Source: JAQVEM01 sp964595565 (GTDB lineage Bacteria; Actinomycetota; Humimicrobiia; Humimicrobiales; Humimicrobiaceae). Taken from it: a stretch of 47,358 nucleotides of DNA. Made by a program: the position numbers and the translations under genes. Below, piece after piece: positions 1 to 8,489 of the stretch. The DNA lies in assembly GCA_964595565.1 (NCBI GenBank), contig CAZQQX010000012.1, positions 1-47,358 on the forward strand, read 5' to 3'. How positions within the stretch are numbered: position 1 is the stretch's first letter; every line of letters begins with the position of its first letter. Under the pieces are notes generated by a model. That model was given only the letters and a program-made list of their open reading frames with translations. It did no database searches and was not told the origin of the DNA.

Positions 1-43
1 TTACATCATCGACCATCATGTTTGGCGTAATTTTTTTTATCAT
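1..43 (-). CDS. VOC (glyoxalase-like) family protein, N-terminus only
   Basis: Only the first 14 codons lie in the window, starting with ATG at 43 and running off the left edge. The residues MIKKITPNMMVDDV match the usual opening of small VOC/glyoxalase-fold proteins, where a beta strand is followed by a D/E-D-V turn. A strong ribosome binding site, AGAGGTG, sits 6 nt before the ATG, which supports a real start. It lies 39 nt downstream of the FNT channel gene on the same strand and is probably co-transcribed with it. The family assignment rests on 14 residues and is tentative; substrate unknown. Confidence 0.5.
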   Translation of the reverse strand, partial: MIKKITPNMMVDDV

Positions 44-82
44 TTTTAACACCTCTTTTATTTTACTTATAGTTTACCGTCA

Positions 83-943
83 CTATACTCTTTTACTTTT
101 TAACCTTTCCGGAAGCACGATTATCAGCCAGTAAACAAGACCAACCATAATAGCACCCCCTATAATATTACCGGCGGTTACAGGCAGAATATTCCACAAA
201 AAGCCTTCAACATTCAGTCTTCCCAGAGAAGCTGACGGGTCTGTCTGATATATTACATTTAAAACGGCGTCATTTTGCTTTAATAATATTCCCATGGGAA
301 TAAAATACATATTGGCAATACTATGTTCAAACCCGGAAGCTACAAACGCCGTTATTGGGAATACGATAGCAGCTACTTTGCTGATAACTGAGCGTGCACT
401 AAAACACAGCCATACAGCAAGACAGACCAGAATATTGCACATAATACCTCTTGAAAAAGCTTCAAGAAAAGTCAGATTGACCTTATCGGCTGCTATTAAT
501 ACCGCTTTAGCTCCCAGCATATAATTTCCCATCTTCCATTGATTAGTAAGATACATAAGAAAAACTATAATCATAGAACCGGCAAAATTTCCCGCGTAAC
601 ATAAACCCCAGTTTTTTAATAAATGTTTATAGCTTACCGCCTTTGATGCAAAACCCATCATAATCAGACAATTTCCGGTAAAAAGTTCTGCCCCGGCTAC
701 CAGTACCAGTATGAGTCCGGAGGAAAATGCAATTCCTCCAAGCACTCTGGTAAGACCGGTGCTCAGACTGGAATCAAATACTACCAGGGTATAAAATTCT
801 GCCCCGATTGCTATAAATATCCCGGCCAGCAGCGCAAGCATAAGCAAGCTCAGCAAACTGAGTTTTGCTTTGGACCTGCACGCTGCCTCTACTCTCTTTT
901 CCATTTCAGCAGGAGAGTAGTCATCAAAGCTTAATTTCTCCAT
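83..943 (-). CDS. Formate/nitrite transporter (FNT) family channel
   Basis: At 286 residues this has the normal length for FocA/NirC/HSC-type channels, which form pentamers in the inner membrane and pass small monovalent anions (formate, nitrite, hydrosulfide). Six hydrophobic segments are visible. The family hallmark AELFTGN sits near residue 85 in the first half, and the second half carries the pseudo-repeat around NWGLCYAGNFAGS and later TAGNIIGGAIMVG. The start is ATG at 943 behind an AAGGGAAGAAG ribosome binding site. A perfect Fur-type box lies about 260 nt upstream, so expression may follow iron status. Which anion is carried cannot be told from the sequence. It is followed by a VOC-family gene on the same strand. 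Confidence 0.88.
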   Translation of the reverse strand: MEKLSFDDYSPAEMEKRVEAACRSKAKLSLLSLLMLALLAGIFIAIGAEFYTLVVFDSSLSTGLTRVLGGIAFSSGLILVLVAGAELFTGNCLIMMGFASKAVSYKHLLKNWGLCYAGNFAGSMIIVFLMYLTNQWKMGNYMLGAKAVLIAADKVNLTFLEAFSRGIMCNILVCLAVWLCFSARSVISKVAAIVFPITAFVASGFEHSIANMYFIPMGILLKQNDAVLNVIYQTDPSASLGRLNVEGFLWNILPVTAGNIIGGAIMVGLVYWLIIVLPERLKSKRV

Positions 944-1180
944 TGCTATAATCTTCTTCCCTTTAACATATATTTTAATCGGCCAGCAGGGGGATTATTC
1001 CGGGCCATAATTAGATGGGAATACCCAGGTGGGAAATAAATCCATATATTCCATGCAGTTTGTGCAATACTTAAAATAACCGGACCCGGGTATAAAAGCG
1101 CTTTTTTTATTTTTTCTATATATTTAATTCCATTGCTTTTATTCTCTCCGTTCATGTCCGTTATTTTTTATTAGAAAATA

Positions 1181-1232
1181 ATTATAACAAATAAAATAAC
1201 TAAATTATAATGATAATGATTATCATTATAAT
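1181..1232 (-). promoter_or_regulatory. Fur box over the FNT promoter
   Basis: Positions 1211-1225 read TGATAAT-G-ATTATCA, an exact 7-1-7 Fur box as known from Bacillus subtilis. The symmetry extends without mismatch to 1204-1232, so each arm is 14 nt around a central base at 1218. A minus-strand TATAAT lies at 1181-1186, which places the box over the -35 region of a promoter reading towards the FNT gene. The box is seen directly; Fur as binder and iron-dependent repression are inferred from the known consensus. Confidence 0.75.
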
Positions 1233-1349
1233 AATAATATTATCATAGCCTCTGGATTTTCTCAATATAGATTTGTTTTAATCGCTGTCTTTTATAATAT
1301 CTTTATCCCGCAGCAAATTAGCAGTAAAAAAGTAATCTTTGATTTGATT

Positions 1350-2150
1350 TTAATAAACCAATACTTTTATTCCCGTCGGAAGCATATCATATACCCATCT
1401 CGCATCTTCTAACCCCAGCCTTATACATCCGTGGCTCGCAGGGCTCCCAAGCTTTTCAAATTCTTCTTTAATCATCTGCCCTTCGGCATCAAAAGGAACA
1501 CTATGAAATAAATACTCATTATAAAACCTGACCCAGTAATAGGCTCCCACGTTATATTTATCCGACCAGAAATAATCACCTTTCCGGGTGGTTTTAAACT
1601 CTCCTGCAGGAGTGGGTTTCTCTTCTGTCCCTCCGGAGCATATCATTTCTCTTATCGGGTTACCTTCATAAAATATAAATACCTTTTGCGCCGAAAGGTC
1701 TACCTCAATTCTGAAATCATCACTGTTTCTGAAATCTATCTCCATATTATCATCACCGGTAGATGTAATATCTACTTCATTCATCTCTTCACCCTCACCT
1801 ATATTGCTATGATTTTGTTCTTCCTGTTCCGCCGATTTACTACTTACCGGGGTTTCCTCCGGTTTCTCTTCAATAATTAATTCCTCTTCATTAAAATTTT
1901 CTTCAACTGGAATACTCTTCAGGCCCACTCCACGGGAACTCCCCGGGCTATTTTTATTTTTTTTATAAATATTCACGTCATCTGCTTTCAGGTTATTTAT
2001 ACTACCGGAATCAGCTATGGAAAGCGAGCCTTCAATTGTTCCTGGTCTGATTCCATATGGAAGATACCATGTGCTAATAAAAGGAATACTCAAAAATAAA
2101 GCTATTAATACAATTACGATTTTAAAATCCTTTTTAAAGAAGTTAAGCAA
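1350..2150 (-). CDS. L,D-transpeptidase (YkuD domain), membrane-anchored
   Basis: A cell-wall enzyme of the YkuD family, which makes 3-3 crosslinks or attaches proteins to peptidoglycan outside the membrane. The last ~125 residues form the catalytic domain: VDLSAQKVFIFYEGN opens it and the active-site motif SHGCIRL, with its catalytic Cys and preceding His, is present near the C-terminus. The N-terminus has one hydrophobic anchor (about residues 10-30), followed by a ~100-residue Glu/Ser-rich linker. A GTG at 2156 is possible, but GGAG lies only 1 nt before it. The TTG at 2150 has the same GGAG at 7 nt and is preferred (266 residues). It is separate from its neighbours, and no partner gene is adjacent. 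Confidence 0.88.
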   Translation of the reverse strand: MLNFFKKDFKIVIVLIALFLSIPFISTWYLPYGIRPGTIEGSLSIADSGSINNLKADDVNIYKKNKNSPGSSRGVGLKSIPVEENFNEEELIIEEKPEETPVSSKSAEQEEQNHSNIGEGEEMNEVDITSTGDDNMEIDFRNSDDFRIEVDLSAQKVFIFYEGNPIREMICSGGTEEKPTPAGEFKTTRKGDYFWSDKYNVGAYYWVRFYNEYLFHSVPFDAEGQMIKEEFEKLGSPASHGCIRLGLEDARWVYDMLPTGIKVLVY

Positions 2151-2378
2151 ATACACACTCCAGATTATCTTACTAAAATAATTAACTCCCGGAATAAATA
2201 ATATACTGGTAAAAGATTATATAATAATAAAACTTAAAACAAAATATCACCAGAGTATTGAACCCGTAAATTGATACAAGAAAATCTAGTTATTTAATAA
2301 AACAGGGACAACCCTTTTTAAAAAAATGTTATAATATAACCCTGAAAAATAAAAGTTTTACAGGATTTTTAAAGAAAT

Positions 2379-3212
2379 ATGGCAAAAAATATTGTTAAGG
2401 CGGATGGCAAAACTGAAACTTATGATGAAGAAAAAATAACCTCTTCTCTCTTAAAGGCCGGTGCTTCTCCTGAATTAGCGGATAAAACTGTTAGATTAAT
2501 CGATAAAAAAATAAAAAACAATATGAGCACCACCCATATTTATAATAAAACTTTAGACCAGCTAAAAAAAATCCAGCCCAGGGTCGCAATCAGGTATTCT
2601 CTAAAAAAAGCCATCATGGATATGGGACCGGAAGGTTTTATTTTTGAGAAGTACATAGCCAGGATTTTGAGGGAATACGGTTTTACCGCAGAAGTAGGAC
2701 AGTTCATAAAAGGTTATTGCGTTGAGCACGAAGTTGATGTTGTAGCAAAAAAAGATGGTAAAATTTATCTTATTGAATGCAAATATCACAATTCACCGGG
2801 AACAAAATCCGATGTAAAAACCGCACTCTATGTAAACAGCAGGTTTATAGATATAGAAAAAGCTTATATAAAAAACCACAATATGTCCCATGATTCTATT
2901 GAAGCGCTGCTGGTGACAAATACAAAATGCACCTCCGACGCAATACAGTACGCTCGCTGCGTGGGCCTAAAAATAATGGCATGGCAGTGCCCTGAAGTAG
3001 AAAACCTGCAGTATTTTATTGAAAAGAAAAAACTTTACCCCATAAATATTCTTCCATCAATTACGGTAAAGCAAAAAGATATACTTTTTGATTCCAATGT
3101 TATTCTGGTAAAAGAGCTTCTAAATCTAAAAGCAGATGGCCTCTCAGAGCTTTTATCCATAAACTACCGGGGGGCAGAAAAAATATTTAATGAAATAAAG
3201 ACAATTATGTAA
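2379..3212 (+). CDS. ATP-cone domain fused to PD-(D/E)XK nuclease
   Basis: Residues 1-90 look like an ATP-cone (VKADGKTETYDEEKITSSL, then ADKTVRLI), the nucleotide-sensing domain best known from ribonucleotide reductase and NrdR. Residues ~95-215 look like an Mrr-like restriction endonuclease fold. A leading Glu helix (FEKYIARILREYGF) is followed by HEVDVVA supplying the Asp and LIECKYH supplying E-x-K. The last ~35 residues (LKADGLSELLSINYRGAEKIF) resemble a helix-hairpin-helix-like DNA-binding tail. No methylase or specificity subunit is adjacent, so it is not a classical restriction system. A TATAAT lies at about 2330-2335 upstream. Domain calls are fairly firm; the cellular role (repair, defence, nucleotide-gated cleavage) is unknown. 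Confidence 0.78.
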   Translation: MAKNIVKADGKTETYDEEKITSSLLKAGASPELADKTVRLIDKKIKNNMSTTHIYNKTLDQLKKIQPRVAIRYSLKKAIMDMGPEGFIFEKYIARILREYGFTAEVGQFIKGYCVEHEVDVVAKKDGKIYLIECKYHNSPGTKSDVKTALYVNSRFIDIEKAYIKNHNMSHDSIEALLVTNTKCTSDAIQYARCVGLKIMAWQCPEVENLQYFIEKKKLYPINILPSITVKQKDILFDSNVILVKELLNLKADGLSELLSINYRGAEKIFNEIKTIM

Positions 3213-3271
3213 GTTAATATTTACACGAGATTGGTTCTATATATAAACTTATTATTTAAAAAAAATCACTT

Positions 3272-4042
3272 CTAATCCTGCCTGTTAAATAGAAAAGCTC
3301 CGATCACGCTTAGCGCCAAAACTAAAAACACCAGTATTATAATATCCAGCCACAGGGGATATAACTGCAGGCTGGCATCATTCAGCAGTACAAATCTCAT
3401 AGCATCAATACCGTATGAAAGAGGATTAATTTTAGAAACGATATTCATCCACTTAACTGTCTGGTTTAAGGGGAAAAGGGCGCCGGAAAGAAAGAACATG
3501 GGCATAAGTAAAAAATTGGTAATTACCTGAAAAGCCTGCATGGATTTAATTACCGAAGCAAGTATAATACCCATGGTGGAAATGGTCATTGCTACCAGGA
3601 ACATAATACCCAGTTCTTTAAAAAAAATTACAAAGGTAATTGGTATCTTGAGAAAAGGGGCAAATAGCAGTATTATTGAGCCCTGAATCATTGCTATGGT
3701 AGAACCTCCAAGCAACTTTCCCACTACAATCGAAGTCCTGGAAACAGGCGCCACCAGAATCTCTCTTAAGAACCCGAATTCTCTATCCCATACTATTGAC
3801 ATTGCACTGAAAAAAGAAGTAAAAAGTACAGTCATCCCTACTATTCCCGGGAACATAAAATTCAAAAAATCTTCTCCGCCCCCTCCTCCAAATACACTGA
3901 AGGAGCTTGCAATTCCAGTTCCCAGTACAAATAAAAACAGTATGGGCTGCGCAAATGAACCAATTATTCTCGGCTTATCCCTGAAATATCTTTTTATATC
4001 CCTCAACCATACCGTATATACCCCTGTTAGTTCCTTCTTCAA
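3272..4042 (-). CDS. ABC-2 type transporter permease (DrrB-like)
   Basis: A 256-residue inner-membrane permease with about six hydrophobic helices. Its first is preceded by YTVWLRDIKRYFRDKPR, the typical amphipathic entry helix of daunorubicin-resistance-type permeases. It pairs with the ATPase just upstream to form an exporter for drugs or lipids; the substrate is not predictable. The start is TTG at 4042, which overlaps the ATPase stop codon as TTGA, a sign of translational coupling. GGGAG lies 9 nt upstream. The gene is convergent with the ATP-cone nuclease gene and separated from it by 59 nt. Confidence 0.87.
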   Translation of the reverse strand: MKKELTGVYTVWLRDIKRYFRDKPRIIGSFAQPILFLFVLGTGIASSFSVFGGGGGEDFLNFMFPGIVGMTVLFTSFFSAMSIVWDREFGFLREILVAPVSRTSIVVGKLLGGSTIAMIQGSIILLFAPFLKIPITFVIFFKELGIMFLVAMTISTMGIILASVIKSMQAFQVITNFLLMPMFFLSGALFPLNQTVKWMNIVSKINPLSYGIDAMRFVLLNDASLQLYPLWLDIIILVFLVLALSVIGAFLFNRQD

Positions 4043-5037
4043 TGCCTCGTTCTCCCTCTCATCCTCATCCTCATGTTATCTATGGAATTTGCATTCTCTT
4101 CTCTTATCTCTCTTCCTGTAAGATCCAGGAACACATCGTTTAAAGTCGGTTTTCTTGCAGTTATGGATAAAATTTTTACCGGACTATCCTTAATAAGTTT
4201 TGGAATAAATCTGGAGCTATCTTTAACCTCAAACCTTATTCTGTCTTCCTTCTCGCTGTGAGCTTCGGCTCCGGTTATATTTTTTATGTATTCTTTTAAT
4301 TTAATATTATTCTCGGAGATTAAAGTTATAATATCCCCGCCAATTTTATTTTTAAGATTTTCAGGAGTGTCCAGGGCAATGATTTTACCCCTGTCTATTA
4401 TGGCTATCCTGTCACATATCTCTGTTTCTTCCATATAATGGGAAGTTAAAAAGATAGTAATTTCTTTGCTCTTTTTTAGCTTGATTATATAGTCCCATAT
4501 TTTATTTCTGGTCTGCGGGTCAAGACCCAGTGTCGGTTCATCCAGAAAAAGAACTTCCGGATAATGGAGAAGCCCCCGCGCGATTTCAAGTCTTCTTTTC
4601 ATTCCTCCAGAATAAGTCATTACCAGGCTATTCTTTCTACTGGTAAGATTTACCATCTCCAGCACTTCTTCCGCTCTCTTTTTAAGAACCCTGCGGGGGA
4701 TATTATAAAGAAGACCATGAAAATGTAAGTTTTCCAGGGCAGTTAATCTATCATCAAGACTGGGGTCCTGAAATACCATACCTATACAACTTCTTATTTT
4801 ATTCCTCTCTTTTGACACATCATGGCCACTCAGAGTAATTTTCCCCGATGTCTTTGACAGGAGCGTACATATCATATTTATGGTAGTTGTTTTTCCCGCG
4901 CCATTGGGTCCCAGGAATCCAAAAATTTCATTTTTCTTCACAGAAAAAGAAATATCGTCTACAGCTCTCAGCCCCCTGAATTCCTTTACCAGGTTTTCTA
5001 CTTCTATAACATTGTTGTCTATATCTGAATTATTCAC
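4039..5037 (-). CDS. ABC transporter ATP-binding protein (DrrA-like)
   Basis: A 332-residue ATPase driving the adjacent ABC-2 permease. Walker A is GPNGAGKTT (about residues 45-53), the signature is YSGGMKRR, Walker B is VLFLDEPTLGLDP, and the switch His is in LTSHYMEE. The last ~90 residues match the DUF4162-type C-terminal domain common to DrrA-like daunorubicin-resistance ATPases. The start is GTG at 5037 with a weak AGGG upstream. The extreme C-terminus, a Met/Arg alternation, is encoded by three tandem ATGAGG-like hexamers just before the overlap with the permease start. Confidence 0.9.
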   Translation of the reverse strand: MNNSDIDNNVIEVENLVKEFRGLRAVDDISFSVKKNEIFGFLGPNGAGKTTTINMICTLLSKTSGKITLSGHDVSKERNKIRSCIGMVFQDPSLDDRLTALENLHFHGLLYNIPRRVLKKRAEEVLEMVNLTSRKNSLVMTYSGGMKRRLEIARGLLHYPEVLFLDEPTLGLDPQTRNKIWDYIIKLKKSKEITIFLTSHYMEETEICDRIAIIDRGKIIALDTPENLKNKIGGDIITLISENNIKLKEYIKNITGAEAHSEKEDRIRFEVKDSSRFIPKLIKDSPVKILSITARKPTLNDVFLDLTGREIREENANSIDNMRMRMRGRTRH

Positions 5038-5471
5038 TTATAACCCTATCTTTTTATAGTATATCTCTTTATTATCTTTAAGGGCTGGCTCTAAAAATGC
5101 TCCGGTATTAAAAAGAAAAATATATTCTATGATATGAATCGAATCGGCCACATCAAAGATAGCCCTGGTATATATTTACAGGGTTTAACACATTTTATTA
5201 AAAAAAAATATAATGTCAATGTCTCAGTCTGCAATTACGGGCAGCGTGGCGCGCTCATAGTTTTTCTATTATTATTTATTTTTTAATTAATTTTGTACTT
5301 CACGCAGAGTATACCGCCAATTTACTCGATAATCACTATTATTTTAACCTTCCAATTTATCCGGGCGGATTAACAGGCATAAATAATTGGAGTTTATTTA
5401 TTAATATTATAATCAAACGACAGGGCCAACTTCAGACAAATAAAAAGAGGTTTATAAATATTGTGGCAATG
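5038..5471. other. Intergenic region, no gene seen
   Basis: About 430 nt lie between the ABC ATPase start and the kdgK terminator. The stretch is AT-rich, with a short GC-richer patch at 5235-5255. It should hold the minus-strand promoter for the ABC pair. I see no convincing reading frame, RNA gene or repeat in it. Confidence 0.5.
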
Positions 5472-5514
5472 AAAAGATGCCTCAGAACTATCTCCGCACC
5501 CTTCCAGAGGCATC
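5472..5514 (-). terminator. Intrinsic terminator overlapping the kdgK stop
   Basis: Read on the minus strand, GATGCCTC (5514-5507) pairs perfectly with GAGGCATC (5483-5476) and is followed by TTTT (5475-5472). The 8-bp stem has a 23-nt loop that contains the kdgK stop codon, so the last codons of kdgK form the 5' arm. It would end the uronate operon transcript. The loop is long and the T-run short, so strength is uncertain. Confidence 0.5.
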
Positions 5515-6522
5515 GCCTCCCATTAATTTTTCTACTTCTGAAACTGATACCCTGTTGAAGTCTCCCCATATTGAGTGTTTAAGGCAGCTGGCAGCAACTG
5601 CGAACTCCAATGCCTGATTTGTATTTCCATAAGCATTCAAGCCGTATATCAATCCGGCCGCAAACGCATCACCACCACCCACTCTGTCCACTATATCTCT
5701 AATTTCATATTTCCTGCTTAAATAAAAATTTTTCCTATCATTCATGCATGCCGACCATCCATTTATATCAGCACTCGCGCTTTCTCTTAAGGTTATTGCT
5801 ATAGCTTTAAGGTTGGGAAATATCTCTAAAACTTTGTTGCTCAGCTTTTCATACTTATTTACATCAAGAACCCCGCTTTCTACATCCACGTCAACCTTTA
5901 TACCAAGGGATTTCTGACAGTCTTCTTCATTGGCAATTCCGTAATCTACATATTTTACCAGTTCGGGCATTACTTCGGTAGCTGCTTTTCCATATTTCCA
6001 GAGTTTCCCCCTGTAATTGAAGTCAAATGATATAGTTATCCCTTTTTCTTTTGCTTTTTTTACCGCCTCAAAAGAAAGATTCATCGCAGTTTCGGATATA
6101 GCAGGGGTGATTCCGGTAATATGAAACCATTCCGCACCGGAAAAAACATTATCCCAGTTTATATCACCGGGTTTTGCTATTGATATTGCCGAATAACTTC
6201 TATCATAAACTACAACCGATGGACGCTGGTTTGCCCCGCTTTCCATATAGTAAGTACCCATTCTGCCACTGTTGCGAATTATTAAAGAAGTATCAACTCC
6301 CCATCTTCTTAACTCACCTTCGCAGGAATTTCCAATCGTATTATCCGGCAGCGCTGTACAAAAACCAACATTGAACCCGAAGTTCGCCAGGGAAATGGCC
6401 ACATTTGCTTCACCGCCGCCAAAAGTAGCTTCCAGTATAGGTGTCTGAAAAAGCCTCCCGGTGCCAGGAGATTTTAATCTCAACATTACTTCTCCAAAGG
6501 TTATGATTCTTTTAATTTTCAT
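5488..6522 (-). CDS. kdgK: 2-keto-3-deoxygluconate kinase (PfkB family)
   Basis: Phosphorylates KDG to KDPG with ATP, the step before aldolase cleavage. The protein has 344 residues, normal for KdgK. The N-terminal PfkB region shows GEVMLRLKSPG and the substrate-site loop FGGGEANVAISLANFG. The C-terminal PfkB signature RVGGGDAFAAGLIYGL holds the catalytic Asp, near residue 285. TYYMESGANQRPSVVVYDR is typical of KDG kinases rather than ribokinases. The ATG is preceded by AGAAGGGAAG. It is the last gene of the uronate operon, 12 nt after the aldolase, and its end is built into a terminator hairpin. Confidence 0.9.
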   Translation of the reverse strand: MKIKRIITFGEVMLRLKSPGTGRLFQTPILEATFGGGEANVAISLANFGFNVGFCTALPDNTIGNSCEGELRRWGVDTSLIIRNSGRMGTYYMESGANQRPSVVVYDRSYSAISIAKPGDINWDNVFSGAEWFHITGITPAISETAMNLSFEAVKKAKEKGITISFDFNYRGKLWKYGKAATEVMPELVKYVDYGIANEEDCQKSLGIKVDVDVESGVLDVNKYEKLSNKVLEIFPNLKAIAITLRESASADINGWSACMNDRKNFYLSRKYEIRDIVDRVGGGDAFAAGLIYGLNAYGNTNQALEFAVAASCLKHSIWGDFNRVSVSEVEKLMGGDASGRVRR

Positions 6523-6534
6523 TTCACTTCCCTT

Positions 6535-7494
6535 CTATTTCTGTAAAAGATGTATAGCAAAACCACCTATCTCTTCCTTGAGATACACGGCAACCGGTCT
6601 CTCTTCAGTTCCTTTCCTCGTGCTCCAGTCAATTTTATGGCCCCGTTTTTCAAGATAATATGCCGCTCTCGATATATTATTTGTTTTAATCGCTATATGG
6701 CCCATATCTCCCGGCCCTTTAGATTTATTTACTTCTATTCCATTTCCCGAAAAAATAGAGGAATTACCCTCCCTTAATGTAAACCCGAAAACGTCTGAAA
6801 ACATTTTAGTAACCACCAGGGATTTATCCCTGCTCTCTGTATTTATTCCGACATGGGCCAGTTCAAATCCAAGTAATATATCAATGGATTCCCTGACAAT
6901 GCCGGTAATTTTATCAAAATTTTTATTATTAATATCAGAAGCCGAGCATAACCAGCTGCCTCCTACAGAATGTATATAGGGTTTATCCGCAAAATCTGTC
7001 AGGTTTTTAAGACTCACCCCGCCGGTGGGCATAAACTTAACCATCCTGTATGGACCGTAAAGAGCTTCGCAGCCTTTTATGCCGCCAAATATACCTCCCG
7101 GGAAAAACTTAAGTACATTAAGATTAAATTTTAAAGCCTGTGCTACTTCCGTTGGGGTAACAACACCCGGAGTTACCACTATGTCTCTTTTCTGACACCA
7201 TTCAACAAGCTCCGGGTCCAATCCGGGTGACACAATAAATTTTGCCCCCGCGCTTATAGATTCTGTAGCTTTTTCTATTGAAAGGACCGTACCCGCACCT
7301 ACCAGCATATCCGGGAAAGCTTCTATTACATTTTTTATTGATTTTATACCTTCCTCGGTACGCATAGTGATTTCCATGGTATTCAGGCCGCCATCTATTA
7401 ATGCTTTTGCAGCAGGCACCGCCAGTTCCGAGTCATCTATAACCACAACCGGAACCAGCCCCATATCCCCTATCTCTTTCAGAATATCGCTCAT
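6535..7494 (-). CDS. eda: KDPG/KHG aldolase fused to a VOC domain
   Basis: Residues 1-205 are a class I KDPG aldolase, which splits KDPG into pyruvate and glyceraldehyde-3-phosphate. Glu41 (in MEITMRT) and the Schiff-base Lys129 (in VLKFFPGG) are in place, and FMPTGGVSLKN supplies the phosphate-binding loop. Residues ~210-319 add a VOC/glyoxalase-fold domain (AHVGINTESRDKS through GFAIHLLQK). Stand-alone Eda is about 210 residues, so this is a fusion; similar long forms are known in some anaerobes. The function of the extra domain is unproven. The ATG follows AGGAGGATTA. It lies directly upstream of kdgK and 204 nt downstream of kduD. Confidence 0.88.
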   Translation of the reverse strand: MSDILKEIGDMGLVPVVVIDDSELAVPAAKALIDGGLNTMEITMRTEEGIKSIKNVIEAFPDMLVGAGTVLSIEKATESISAGAKFIVSPGLDPELVEWCQKRDIVVTPGVVTPTEVAQALKFNLNVLKFFPGGIFGGIKGCEALYGPYRMVKFMPTGGVSLKNLTDFADKPYIHSVGGSWLCSASDINNKNFDKITGIVRESIDILLGFELAHVGINTESRDKSLVVTKMFSDVFGFTLREGNSSIFSGNGIEVNKSKGPGDMGHIAIKTNNISRAAYYLEKRGHKIDWSTRKGTEERPVAVYLKEEIGGFAIHLLQK

Positions 7495-7698
7495 TAATCC
7501 TCCTAAAATTTATTAACTCAATACTAAGACTGTTTAAAATAAAACCTGGATTTTATGACATCTTTTATCCGATATCACCATAACTCTTTCATCTCATTCT
7601 TTTTTGCCGCTACTATTCCTCTATTTTTATGGATATAAAACTCTATATCTTATTTTAAAATCCTTATCTATAACTTATGTAACCACTTCACCGCGCAC

Positions 7699-8460
7699 TT
7701 ATCTTGCCAGCCAGCCACCATCCACAGCAATGGTATATCCATTTATATAATTTGAAGCCTCAGATGAAAGAAATACTGCTATTCCTGCTAAATCTTCCGG
7801 CAGTCCCCATCTTCCGGCTGGAATTCTATCCAGTATAGCCTGGTTCCTGGCTTTATCTTCCCTTAATGCTTTTGTATTATTGGTAACCATATATCCGGGG
7901 GCGATTGCATTAACATTTATATTATATTTTGCCCACTCATTTGCCAGAGCTCTTGTTATTCCCATAACAGCACTCTTACTTGCGGTATATGAAGGAACTC
8001 TGATTCCACCCTGAAATGACAGCATTGAAGCTATACTGATTATTTTGCCCCCAGTCTTTTGTTTGACAAACTGTCTGGCAATAGCCTGAGAGAAAAAGAA
8101 TACCGTCTTTGCGTTTATACTCAAAACATCATCCCAGTCTTTCTCGGTGAAATTTATGGCATCTTCCCTTCTTATAATCCCGGCATTATTTATCAAAATA
8201 TCTACTTTGCCGTATTCTTCTACCGTCTGCTTCATTATGTCCTCAATCGGTTCTATGGTTGACAGGTCTGCCTTTACCTCCAGGAACTTTCTTCCCAGCG
8301 CTTCAACTTCTTTTTTAGTTCCCTCTGCACCTGATTTGGTTACACCGGCTACATCAGCACCTGCCTCTGCCAGACCAAGTATCATACCCCTGCCAAGACC
8401 GGTGCTGCTTCCTGTCACTATGGCGACTTTTCCTTTTAGATTGAATTTATCCAGAATCAT
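7699..8460 (-). CDS. kduD: 2-dehydro-3-deoxy-D-gluconate 5-dehydrogenase (SDR)
   Basis: A 253-residue short-chain dehydrogenase that reduces 3-deoxy-D-glycero-2,5-hexodiulosonate to KDG using NAD(P)H. The nucleotide-binding motif TGSSTGLGRGM is at residues 16-26, NNAG is near residue 90, the catalytic Tyr-x-x-x-Lys occurs in YTASKSA, and the tail IAVDGGWLAR is typical of KduD. The order kduI-kduD, with 29 nt between them, supports the specific assignment over a general SDR. Confidence 0.9.
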   Translation of the reverse strand: MILDKFNLKGKVAIVTGSSTGLGRGMILGLAEAGADVAGVTKSGAEGTKKEVEALGRKFLEVKADLSTIEPIEDIMKQTVEEYGKVDILINNAGIIRREDAINFTEKDWDDVLSINAKTVFFFSQAIARQFVKQKTGGKIISIASMLSFQGGIRVPSYTASKSAVMGITRALANEWAKYNINVNAIAPGYMVTNNTKALREDKARNQAILDRIPAGRWGLPEDLAGIAVFLSSEASNYINGYTIAVDGGWLAR

Positions 8461-8489
8461 AAATATTCATCCTTCCTTATTTACAAAAA

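Noticed and set aside
946..1155. 69-residue frame between the Fur box and the FNT gene
   Set aside because: No ribosome binding site, no recognisable family and unconvincing composition. It may simply be a long leader, though a small protein cannot be fully excluded.
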